Below, piece after piece: positions 55,732-64,000 of a stretch of DNA of 64,000 bases. This stretch comes from Streptomyces sp. P3. GTDB lineage: Bacteria > Actinomycetota > Actinomycetes > Streptomycetales > Streptomycetaceae. How positions within the stretch are numbered: the stretch's first letter is position 1; every line of letters starts with the position of its first letter. The notes below the pieces were generated by a model. It was given only the letters and a program-made list of their open reading frames with translations. It was not told the DNA's origin and ran no database searches. Location of the stretch: positions 4,464,001-4,528,000 of the forward strand of contig JAFEKX020000001.1 of the NCBI GenBank assembly GCA_016893485.2, read 5' to 3'. The position numbers and the translations under genes were made by a program.

Positions 55732-57429
55732 TTACCTTCCGCCCGCCGTCACTGTGCCGTCCTCGGAGATTACGAATCTGGGCGTGATCACCTGGGTGAG
55801 GTAGGCGTCGGACAGGTCGTTGTAGAAGCCGATCTCCCGCATCCGGGTGGTGAACGCATCGGCGTTGGACCGCAGCGCCGTCTGCTCCTCGAAGCCCGGG
55901 GACGCGAAGCCGTCGGCCACGGGCAGTCGGTTGACGTACAAGCCGTAGCGGGTCCGCAGGATGTCCATGAACTCGTCCAGCCGGAGGGACACCGTGTGAT
56001 ACATGAAACGGGACCTGGTGCCACGCGGGTTGGGCCTCAGCAGTGCGATCTGCACGAGCACTTCCAGCAGGGCGCTGTCCAGGACGAAGCGGCGGCGGCC
56101 CCGGTAGGGTTGGGCGATGACCGCGCCTTGCCGGTTCTTGAGCAGCAGCGAGTCGATGGTGTCGACGATGTAGTCGTTGTGGTATTTGCCCCGGTAGGCC
56201 ATCAGCAGTTCGACGTACTGCTCAAAGAAGCCGAGTCCCATCGCGGCGTCGAGCAGCGGCCGCACCTCTTCGGGCTGTTCGTCGACGGGTGTCTCGTCGA
56301 GGAGCGCGTCCATCCTGGCGGCGAAGAACTGCTCACGCCGCTCCTTGTAGTCCTTGCCCCCGTACCGCAGCACCTCGGCAACGGTGAAGTAGCCGCCTGC
56401 CGGCTTGGCGATCTCGCCGCGACCGGCCATGTGCTCGGCGAACTCACCGAGTTTGCGCACCACGTACCCGGCGCGGACGAAGCCGGGGATACGCCGCAGC
56501 CACACCTCCGCGCTCCGCTCGGCAAGGGCGGCGGCCGGCGAGCCGGGCACCCCGGCCGCGTCCGCGAACAGTCCGACCTGGAAAGGGCAGGTTCCGAAGG
56601 CATCACGCCCCTGATCAGGACCGGCGGGGCAATTCTCCGGCCCGCAGCCGGGCTCGGGGCCGGACCGTTCCACGACGGACGGCAGCAGCTTCATCGTCTT
56701 CAGCTGCCCCAGGGCCAGGTGGAAGGCGAAGAGGATCTTCAGATACTCGACCATCACGATGCGGGGCAGCAGATCACGCAGGGACAGCAGCCGCAGCACG
56801 TCGTCGGCGAGCAGGTCGGACTGTCCCACGCACAGCGGCTGGGCGGAGTACCAGCCCTTCACGGTTTGCGGGGTATCCGGCTTCACCTGACTGTTGAGGT
56901 GAAGTACGGCCTGGGTCTCGACATCGAGGCTGCCGCCGGGCAGCGCCGTCCCGAGCGCGGGGTCCAGACCGTTGAAGAAGAAGCCCCGGATCCCGTCCAG
57001 GGCGAGGCCGCCCCGGCCGCCACGGGCGTGCCTCAGCATCTCGTACAGCTGCGCGTCGGCCCCGTAGGCCCGGGAATGGTAGTAGTTGCGGAATTTGTAC
57101 GTCAGGCCGTGCAGCGGGCGCAGTCCCGCGACCGCCTGGCTGGGTTTGCCCCGGTTGACCATGTCCAGGAGCTGTGTCTCGATCCAGCGGCGGGCCATCT
57201 CCGGGGAATCGCCGAATCCCTGGAACCGGTCGGCGTACTTCTCGTCCAGGAACTCCTGGACGAACTTGTCGCTCGTGAGGGCGAACCGTCCGGTGAGCTT
57301 GCCGGGCTGGCCGTTGTGGTTGACGCGCATCAGGAACCCGGTGAGCACCCGGTCCATCTCGACTCGCTTGAACTCAAGGTACGACACGCCCAGGTGCCGG
57401 AATTCACTGTCTCGCTTCCGCAGTGCCAT
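55732..57429 (-). CDS. MAD7-like defence protein
   Basis: 565 residues, uninterrupted. It matches the protein I remember as MAD7 of the methylation-associated defence system, whose biochemical role is not established. N-terminal KRDSEFRHLGVSYLEFKRVE; then EFLDEKYADRFQGFGDSPEM, GLTYKFRNYYHSRAYGADAQ, and FFFNGLDPALGTALPGG. A Cys group (GCGPENCPAGPDQ, GTCPFQVGL, about residues 265-295) may bind zinc. The C-terminal half is helical (YVELLMAYRGKYHNDYIVDT, FVLDSALLEVLVQIALLRPN). Its ATG overlaps the kinase stop (TGATG), so the proteins are made together. It occupies the place of DptG between DptF- and DptH-like partners. Confidence 0.75.
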   Translation of the reverse strand: MALRKRDSEFRHLGVSYLEFKRVEMDRVLTGFLMRVNHNGQPGKLTGRFALTSDKFVQEFLDEKYADRFQGFGDSPEMARRWIETQLLDMVNRGKPSQAVAGLRPLHGLTYKFRNYYHSRAYGADAQLYEMLRHARGGRGGLALDGIRGFFFNGLDPALGTALPGGSLDVETQAVLHLNSQVKPDTPQTVKGWYSAQPLCVGQSDLLADDVLRLLSLRDLLPRIVMVEYLKILFAFHLALGQLKTMKLLPSVVERSGPEPGCGPENCPAGPDQGRDAFGTCPFQVGLFADAAGVPGSPAAALAERSAEVWLRRIPGFVRAGYVVRKLGEFAEHMAGRGEIAKPAGGYFTVAEVLRYGGKDYKERREQFFAARMDALLDETPVDEQPEEVRPLLDAAMGLGFFEQYVELLMAYRGKYHNDYIVDTIDSLLLKNRQGAVIAQPYRGRRRFVLDSALLEVLVQIALLRPNPRGTRSRFMYHTVSLRLDEFMDILRTRYGLYVNRLPVADGFASPGFEEQTALRSNADAFTTRMREIGFYNDLSDAYLTQVITPRFVISEDGTVTAGGR

Positions 57430-60400
57430 CAGTCTCTCCCCCTCCCCGTCCCCGTCCCGAGCCCGGACTCCACCGGTGCGAGCCGCAGTGCCCCGTCCGC
57501 CAGGCGGCTGATCCGGTGCGGCACACTGCCCGGTGCGGTCAGCAGCACCTCCTGGTACGGGGTGGCCGACAGCGCGTTCTTGAACACCGTGAGCGCCAGA
57601 TTCTGTCCCTGCCGGTCCTCGACGCCCGGCTGGTAACCGGTATGGAGCCTGATCAGCAGCTCGTACAGGTCGAGCCTGACCACGAGTTCGGCGCTGTGCC
57701 GCCGCCCCCGTTGGGGTCCTCGTAGCGCACGATCAGCTCACGGGAGCTGGTCTCCACATACCGTGAGGCCGCCGGAACCCCGATGGCCAGCGTGAACCGG
57801 TCGGCGGGGAACAGCCGGTAGCTGCGGACGCTCCCGCCGGGGACCGCTCTGACCTGGAGCGCGAGTGCGGGCCGGCCGTCCAGGGCCGCGCCTGGCAGCC
57901 CCTCGCCCCGGTTGACGGCCTCGATGATCCGCTCCAGCTCGGCGGGGCCCGGCTCGCCGCCGGTGAGCAGGCCCAGGAACCGGCCGCCCGCGTGGTAGCT
58001 GAGCATGCTCTTCCAGCGACCGTCGTCGAGGCTTTCGAAGTAGAAGCGCCGCCGGGCGGCAGCAAGGTAAGCCCGGTGCGCGGAGGCCGCCCGTACGTCA
58101 GCCGACGGGGTGCGCGGCAGCGCGGCGAAGCGGTCTCTCAGCAGCTCGGCGTCGTGGTCGCCGCGCTGATCGACGGCGATCAGGCTGTGGCCGCCTCCCG
58201 GCCCCACATAGTCCAGCTTGCGATCCAGTTGCGGGTCCGGGACCGTGGCGATGTCCAGCTCGCGCAACTGGCCGAGCAGCCGGTCCGGTTCGCCGCTGCC
58301 GTCCGTGTGCAGGCCCGCCCAGCTGGTGAAGTAGAAGCCGTCCAGGCGTTCCTGGACGCTGTCCGGTCGCTCGTAGAGCTCGTGGATCTGTGCACAGTCC
58401 CGTCCCGAGGTGAGCGTGTAGGCGAGAGCGGACCGCAGGTCGCGCAGGGTGATGTGCAGCCGCCCGCGCAGATGGGTCATGCGGTACAGCGACGCCAGTC
58501 GCTCGGTGACCTGGGGTCCGGCTGCCGGGTGGGCGAAGGTCTGCGCGTTGTGCCGGGCGTAGCAGCGGGGCGCGAGATCGCAGGAGGAACAGGCGGCCCA
58601 GTGCTTGGCGTCCGTCATCACGCCGATCATGTGGTGCAGGATCGACTCTCCGGCGCCCCGGGATCGGCGACCAGGTCCCGGGCGTTGAGGTTGACCACCG
58701 CGACACCGTGTGGATCCGCTCCGGATCCCAGGCCCGCGCGGATGGTCCCGGCCAGCAGCGGATAGGTGTCGTCGTGCTCGGTGACGAAGTCGACCAGGCG
58801 CCCTTCGTTGATGGCGATCAGGCGGGTCTCCTCATCCGGCCAGGCGTCCGGGTTCGCACCCCTGTAGGGGGCGAGGAAGGCGTCGAGCACGGCGTCGTTG
58901 TCCTGCTCGCCCTCGTCCTGGCTGCCGTCGTGGTTGGTACGGAAGGTCCGGCCCTGGAAGACGAAGTCGTCGCCGTTGACCCGTTTCTCCCCTCGGGTCG
59001 CTCCTCGCTTGACCGCCTCGACGACGAGCTGTTCGAGGAACGCCGTCTTGCCGTCCCCGCGTTGCCGGTGATGACGACCAGCCGGTGTTCCCCGGCCAGG
59101 ACGGCGGCGCGCAGCCCGGTATCGAGGGCCGTGGCCACATAGAGCGGGAATTCCGCGGGGTCGAGCCCGCGCGTTCCCGCATTGGTGCGGGTGCTCTGGC
59201 TGTACAGCGTCTGGAGGTGGCTGACGAAGGTGTTGGTGTTGGCGGTCTGTGGCACGTGCGACACGGCCGGCAGGACATACTCGAGGCCACTGTGCGGGTC
59301 GGCCGGTGCGATCCTCACCTCGCCCATGGCTCGTACGGCGGTTAGGAACGCCTCGGCGTCAGCGAAGCGGTCGGCCCTGCGTGGTGCGATCGACCGCAGC
59401 AGCACGTAGGCGAACGCCTGGCTCAGATCACCGAGGCCGGCGATCTTCCGGGGTCGAGGCCGCGCTCGTCGCGGGGCGGCTGCCGTTTGCCGGGCCAGGG
59501 GTAGTCCCCGGTCAGTGCCATGTAGGCGGAGATTCCCAGGGCGTACAGGTCGAGGTCGGCGAGTTCCGCGCGGGTGGGACGCTGCCGGTGGACGGCGTCC
59601 GGGGCGTAGTAGCGCGGTGAGCCGAGGGTGGGAGTGAGGGTGGAGTCCACCGAGACCGCGGCGTTGAAGTCCAGCAGCCTGGTGCCCTCGGGCGTCCACA
59701 GCAGGTTGCTGGGCTTGATGTCGCAGTGGTAGACGCCGTGCTCGTGGAGGTGTCCGAGCCCGCTGAGGCAGTCCTCCAGGAGCCGTTTCACATCGGCGGC
59801 GCCGAGCCGGCGCTCCCGGCCGGACACGGCCTGGAGGTCATGTCCTTCGGCGAACTCCAGGCGCAGATAGGGAAATCCGCCCTTAGGCAGCCAGTCGGCG
59901 TCGATGACCTTGACCAGGTTCGGGTGCGGTGGCAGCTGGCGCAGGATGCGGTACTCGAGTTTCAGCCGGGTCTCGACCGACTCCCGGTCCTTGGTGATGA
60001 TCTTCAGGACCTCGTCGGTGTCGTCCAGGGTGTTGAACACCTGGTAGACCACACCGAAGCTGCCCCGGCCGAGCTCCTTGCGGACGTGGAACTTCTCGGT
60101 GAGCCGGAAGCCTTCAGGCAGGTTGTAGTAGCTGGTCGGGCTGTTCCAGTCGAAGGGTTCGTCGGGCTCCCCGGGAGGCGCCTGAGGCCCCGTCCCGCGG
60201 CCGCGTCCGGCCCCACCCGAGCCCGCCCGCAGCAACTGCTCCAGCTCGGCGACGGCCGTCCGCGCGTCGGGCCGCCGCGCCGGGTCGGCATCGAGCAGGC
60301 GTCGGATCAGGTCCCGGATCCCGGGGTCGACCCCGTCCGTTTCACCGAGACTGTCGACGAGCCTGTTTCCGCCGGTCACCGCCGGCAGTTCGCCGGTGTA

Positions 60401-61626
60401 CAGCTCGTGGAAGAGGACGCCGGCGGCAAAGACGTCCGACGCCGTCCCGAACCCCTGCGGCCCCTGCAGGCATTCCGGCGCCAGGTAGGCGGCGTCATGG
60501 CGCGCGTACGCGTCCATCACCACCGTGCCCGCCCGGCGCTGCCCGGTGTGGGCGTGGTCGAAGCCGGTGATCATGGCAGTGCCGTTGCGGTCCACCAGCA
60601 CCGTGTCCGGGGTGAGATTGCGGTGCACCACCCGGTAACTGTGCGCCGTCGCGAGGCCCGACAGCACCCCGGACACCACCCGGCGCTTGGCGTCCGCGCC
60701 AAGCACGGCGCGGCCGGCGGCGGCCCCGCCCGCGCCCATCCGCACGCGCAGCGCCTCCGCGTGCACGTCCTTGAGAACGACCGCGTACCCGCTCTCGTCC
60801 TCTAGCTGGACGACGTCGACGCACGGCACGATGTTGCGGCTGGGCGGCAGCTTGTTGAGCGCCTGCAGTGGATTGCCGATCTTCTCCCGGGCCCGGGTGT
60901 GCTCCTCCTCCGGCAGCAACGGGTCCACCGAGTGGACCTGGACCAGGTACGTCCCCGTGTTCGGCTGGTCGGACCGCACCGCCCGGTACACCGACACCCG
61001 GTCCGCGTCGTCCACCGCCTCGCCGCCCGTCTCGGCGAGCGTCTCCGTGGCTTCGTAGATCCCGAACCGCCGCGGCCCGGACGGCGGACGGTACACCGCG
61101 CCCAGGGTGCGCGCGATGTCCTCGTGCAGGGGGTGATCGGCAGGACGGGCCGACCGTTGGACGGCTGATGCCCCTGGAGGAAGGGCACCAGGTCGCTCAG
61201 CAGGACCGTGCTCATCTCGTCCTTGCCGTCTGCGTCGACCAACTGCGAGTCGTCGTACGGGAGGATCACCAGCTCCTCGCACCACACCGAGCCCATCTGC
61301 GACGAGGCGCGCGACTGGCGGAGCAGGCTCGCCACCGTCTTGGCGTGCTCGCGCACCTTGCGCACCGGGCTCGGGTACGGCTGGCGCCCCTGAGGGAACC
61401 ACCGCGGCCCGTGCACCTCGATGCGGCCGTGGGTGCCCTTGGTGTCAGCGATGTAGCAGGCACGGTCGGTGAGGATCGCGAGATCGATCTCGAAGGTCTG
61501 CCGATGCCGGACGATCTCGAAGTTGTGGATCACGGTCCAGTCGGCCGGAGCCTTGTCCCGTAGATGCCTCAGCACCATTGTCTCGGCGTCGTTGACGGGC
61601 TCGCCGACCCTGATGATCCTTGCCAT
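57429..61626 (-). CDS. NERD / pseudokinase / Ser-Thr kinase / DptF-like ATPase fusion (MAD6-like)
   Basis: About 1,399 residues. Residues about 1-110: NERD nuclease-related domain (EIDLAILTDRACYIADTKG). About 230-410: kinase-like domain with HRNLTPDTVLVDRNG and GFD in place of HRD and DFG, so a pseudokinase. About 510-720: kinase with G-loop LGRGSFGVVYQVFN, VLKIITKD, catalytic HCDIKPSNLLW, LDFNAAV and GSPRYYAPD, probably active. From about 840: ATPase with Walker A TGNAGDGKTAFLEQL (after correction), Cys motif CSSCDLAPRCYARH, and RDLRSALAYTLTSGRDCAQI, as in DptF. Slips near 61130, 59453, 59058, 58660 and 57705. ATG 61626 gives MARIIRVGEPVNDAE. PglW of BREX/Pgl has a related front half. Confidence 0.8.
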
Positions 61627-61757
61627 GAGCCGCCCCCGGCCCCCGTCCCTGCTCGTCAAACGGGTGCGGGTGTGATGTGCACCGCACCACCGTGTGCGCG
61701 AGCCACTTTAGTCCCAGGCCATCGGCAAATTCAGGCGCTCCCACCTCGATAGGGTGA

Positions 61758-61776
61758 TTGTCGGCCAGGCCGACAA
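61758..61776. promoter_or_regulatory. perfect palindrome upstream of AIPR gene
   Basis: TTGTCGGCC-A-GGCCGACAA, 9-bp arms. It lies between a possible -10 (TAGGGT, 61750-61755) and the ribosome site GGGGAGGG (61778-61785) of the AIPR gene, about 130 bases from the divergent kinase start. It suits a repressor that keeps the defence genes silent. Confidence 0.65.
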
Positions 61777-61788
61777 CGGGGAGGGCAC

Positions 61789-63921
61789 ATGTCGAATCCG
61801 GTTCACGTCCGCAATCTGCGCAAGCAGCTCAACGAGCGCTTCCTGCCGCTGATCACCATGACGGACGTCTCGGAACACGAGAAGGACAAGAAATTCCTCA
61901 GCCGGGCCGTGGCCGCGCTGGCCGTCAAGAGCGAGACGGGGTGCGGCGACAGAGATGCGGCGCTGTCGGTGATCGACGGCAGGGACGACTGGGGCATCGA
62001 CGCCGTGGCCGTCGAGCAGCGCGGTAATCGCCAGCACGTCACCCTGGTCCAGGCCAAGTGGAGCGACAAGGCGACAGCGGGATTCGGGCAGAACGAGGTG
62101 GATCACCTTTTGCGGGGGCTCGACTACCTGCTCAACCTGGAATTCGGCAAATTCAACAGACGTATCGAGCCACATACGGAAGCCCTAGAACGAGCACTGG
62201 AGAGTGGATCTCCCCGGGTGACGCTCGTTCTCGCTCTGGTGACGGACACCGACCTGCACCCCGACACGCAGCATCTGCTCAAGACCGAACTGGCCAAGCG
62301 CAATTGGGGCCACACCGGAGAGGAGATGGTGGACTACAAGGTCATCGACCTGCGCGGCCTGTACCGCGAGATCCTCGGTGAGCACGCCGAGCGGAAGATC
62401 ACCCTGGAGGCGTGGCTCGACAGCGTCGGTATGGAAGAGATCCCCTACCGGGCCTTCTACGGCACCATGTCCGCCGAGGACATCGCCGCCTGGTACGACG
62501 AGCACGAGCGCCACCTGTTCGCCCGCAACATCCGTGACTCGCTCGACTCCAGCGATGTCAACGAGAAGATCCACGGCACGCTTCTGGAGCGGCCCGAGGA
62601 CTTCTGGTACTTCAGCAACGGCATCACCCTGGTCTGCGACCGCATCGGGAAGAAGGGCAGGGGCGAGGTCCGGCCGGGGGCCGGTGCCGGGTTCGTGCTG
62701 GAAGGCGCCAGCGTCGTCAACGGCGCCCAGACGGTGAGCGCGATGTCCCGCGCGATGCTGCGGAACGCCTCCTCCGCCCGCCGGGGCCGGGTGCTCGTCC
62801 GGCTCATCTCCCTCGAAGAGTGCCCGGACGGTTTCGGGGACGAGGTCACGATCAGCACCAACACACAGAATCCCATCGAGGAGCGGGACTGGAAGTCCAG
62901 GGACCCGATCCAGATCGCCCTGCGGGACGATTTCGCCCTGACGCTGAGAAGTACGTACGTCGTCAAGCGTGGTGAGCCCGCGCCCGAGCTCGACAGCGGC
63001 ACCACCATGACCGAGGCGGCGATCGCCCTCGCGGCAACCCACCGCACCGCCGAGATGGCGGCACGGGCCAAGAGGGACGTCGCGCTGCTCTGGGAAAAGG
63101 AGAACTACCGCGCACTGTTCGGCTCGGGCACGGGCAACGCGCTCGGCGCGCTGAAAGTCTGGCGTTGCGTACAGCTGCTGCGCGCGGTGCAGTCCGCGCT
63201 GGCCGTCCAGAGCGACAACCTCTTCGGCCGCGCGGCCAGCGCTGCCAGTAACGGCGATCTGCTGATCACCCACGTAATCTTCCAGGTTCTGGACACCACC
63301 GACATCGAGAAGGAAGGCGCGGACTGGGACTCCTCGCTCGCCCTCGTGCCGGACCTCGTCGAGCGGGCCCTCGGCTGGCTGGTGGCCACGGTCGACGTGG
63401 CGTACGGCCGCAACAGTCAGATGCTGACCGCGATGCGCACGTTCGAGCGGGTCCGTCTGGTCGTACGACGTGTCGTGGACGGTATGCGCTCCGGTGAGCC
63501 CGCCCCGGACAACGCCGATTACCGGGTGGAGGAGCGAGTCCAGGGCAAGCGGGCCCGCTCGACCAACGCCGTGAGCCTCATCGTCAAGGCGGCTCGGATC
63601 GCGGACGGCACTCCGGTGGAGTTCCGTCCCGTGACCCGGCCGGACCGGCAGGGCCTGTCCGCGTGGCTGGCGGCCGACCCGGCCCGGGGCCGGGCGGAGT
63701 GGCGGAACAACACGTCCAAGCCGCTGGTCTGGGCCGGGGACGGCGAGTCGTACGCCCCCAGCACACTCGTCCGCAAGATGCGGAAGGAAGCCATGAACAA
63801 CAACCAGCAGGTCCAGGGCACGCTCTACTGGCATGTGGTCGGTGAGGGTTCGCTCGTCGATCTGGCGGCGGAGCTACGGGCTGAGGACGAGTTGGACGCG
63901 GCCGACGACCAACTCGGCTGA
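61789..63921 (+). CDS. AIPR family abortive-infection protein with nuclease-like N-terminus
   Basis: 710 residues, uninterrupted, with GGGGAGGG before the ATG. The AIPR domain is clear: FARNIRDSLDSSDVNEKI, FWYFSNGITLVCDRIGKKG, EGASVVNGAQTVSAMSRAML and ISTNTQNPIEERDWKSRDP. The N-terminal 130 residues carry DDWGIDAVAVEQ and VTLVQAKWSDKATAGFG, a GxD...QxK pattern of Mrr-like nucleases. AIPR proteins abort phage infection, presumably by cutting DNA. It is divergent from the kinase fusion, with an operator between, and convergent with a further minus-strand gene at the window edge. Confidence 0.88.
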   Translation: MSNPVHVRNLRKQLNERFLPLITMTDVSEHEKDKKFLSRAVAALAVKSETGCGDRDAALSVIDGRDDWGIDAVAVEQRGNRQHVTLVQAKWSDKATAGFGQNEVDHLLRGLDYLLNLEFGKFNRRIEPHTEALERALESGSPRVTLVLALVTDTDLHPDTQHLLKTELAKRNWGHTGEEMVDYKVIDLRGLYREILGEHAERKITLEAWLDSVGMEEIPYRAFYGTMSAEDIAAWYDEHERHLFARNIRDSLDSSDVNEKIHGTLLERPEDFWYFSNGITLVCDRIGKKGRGEVRPGAGAGFVLEGASVVNGAQTVSAMSRAMLRNASSARRGRVLVRLISLEECPDGFGDEVTISTNTQNPIEERDWKSRDPIQIALRDDFALTLRSTYVVKRGEPAPELDSGTTMTEAAIALAATHRTAEMAARAKRDVALLWEKENYRALFGSGTGNALGALKVWRCVQLLRAVQSALAVQSDNLFGRAASAASNGDLLITHVIFQVLDTTDIEKEGADWDSSLALVPDLVERALGWLVATVDVAYGRNSQMLTAMRTFERVRLVVRRVVDGMRSGEPAPDNADYRVEERVQGKRARSTNAVSLIVKAARIADGTPVEFRPVTRPDRQGLSAWLAADPARGRAEWRNNTSKPLVWAGDGESYAPSTLVRKMRKEAMNNNQQVQGTLYWHVVGEGSLVDLAAELRAEDELDAADDQLG

Positions 63922-63951
63922 GCCCGGCGGGTCATGAGGGGGCGTCGGCCC

Positions 63952-64000
63952 TCACGGCAGGGGTACGACGTCTCCCGGGTCGGCGGTCCACTCCTGGCCG
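63952..64000 (-). CDS. 3' end of an unidentified minus-strand gene
   Basis: Only the last 15 codons are inside the window: GQEWTADPGDVVPLP then TGA. The stop faces the AIPR stop across 30 bases that hold a small stem (TGAGGG with CCCTCA). By its place it could belong to the same defence locus (a specificity or methyltransferase subunit would be expected), but 15 residues do not identify it. Confidence 0.45.
   Translation of the reverse strand, partial: GQEWTADPGDVVPLP

Noticed and set aside
50243..63921. A complete BREX/Pgl or canonical Dnd system
   Set aside because: No PglX methyltransferase, PglZ, or DndA-E gene is in the window. The similarity is to parts (PglW front half, DptF/DptH) only.
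1..64000. tRNA or rRNA genes
   Set aside because: I saw no T-loop/anticodon pattern or rRNA-like block on either strand by eye.

Overview
The window is chromosomal DNA from a high-GC actinomycete, almost certainly a Streptomyces. The evidence is the very high third-position GC, the gene order (folP, folB, folK, DUF3180, folE, ftsH, hpt, tilS, metalloprotease, dacB, ppa), the zinc-independent ribosomal protein cluster, and Streptomyces-type families (TipA-like MerR, DUF397, DUF5753-type XRE, large AfsR-like regulator).

Reading quality matters here. Roughly half of the protein genes, including single-copy housekeeping genes such as folP, folK, ftsH, hpt and rpmB, are split by 1-2 base indels, mostly in short G/C runs. 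I read these as uncorrected assembly errors rather than pseudogenes. I give one feature per gene across the shifts and state where the frame changes. Real decay is argued separately, from multiple lesions or from IS insertion.

Layout. 1-3.1 kb: folate operon on + (folP, SnoaL-like, folB, folK, DUF3180). 3.2-11 kb: a minus block (folE, ftsH, hpt, tilS, metalloprotease, dacB). 11-18.5 kb: ppa, ThrE-type exporter, DedA, YbjQ, a TipA-like regulator with its operator, a chloride-channel-like protein and glutamate decarboxylase. 18.7-24.5 kb: a PadR-controlled ABC exporter, DinB, an aldehyde dehydrogenase and an XRE regulator. 24.7-25.8 kb: an anti-sigma-like ATPase and a DUF397 protein that share a 27-bp upstream element. 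25.9-28.5 kb: S18, CobW-like GTPase, L31, L33 facing L28 and S14 across a Zur-type box. 28.5-45.7 kb: lipoproteins, DUF2786, a haem-oxygenase-fold candidate, a Clp-N/HTH protein with a leaderless operator-promoter, Uma2, a DNA polymerase A-like protein, a giant BTAD/NB-ARC/TPR regulator, a glycosyltransferase, DUF3052, a secreted protein, and two partial histidine kinases joined at a dispersed repeat, followed by a response regulator.

45.7-50.2 kb is a decayed junction. An IS5-family element with perfect ends sits in an already degenerate sigma-factor gene. An IS630-family element sits in codon 11 of a small unknown gene. A permease remnant and a tract of visibly lower GC follow.

50.2-64 kb is a defence locus. 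Three tightly coupled minus-strand genes encode (1) a NERD / pseudokinase / Ser-Thr kinase / DptF-like ATPase fusion, (2) a MAD7-like protein of unknown fold with a Cys cluster, and (3) a protein of about 1,800 residues with an ExK nuclease motif and a HerA-type ATPase (DptH/MAD8-like). A divergent AIPR abortive-infection nuclease follows across a palindromic operator, and a further minus-strand gene begins at the window edge. The trio looks like the restriction arm of a methylation-associated (MADS-like) or DptFGH-like system. No modification gene is inside the window; it is expected beyond position 64000.
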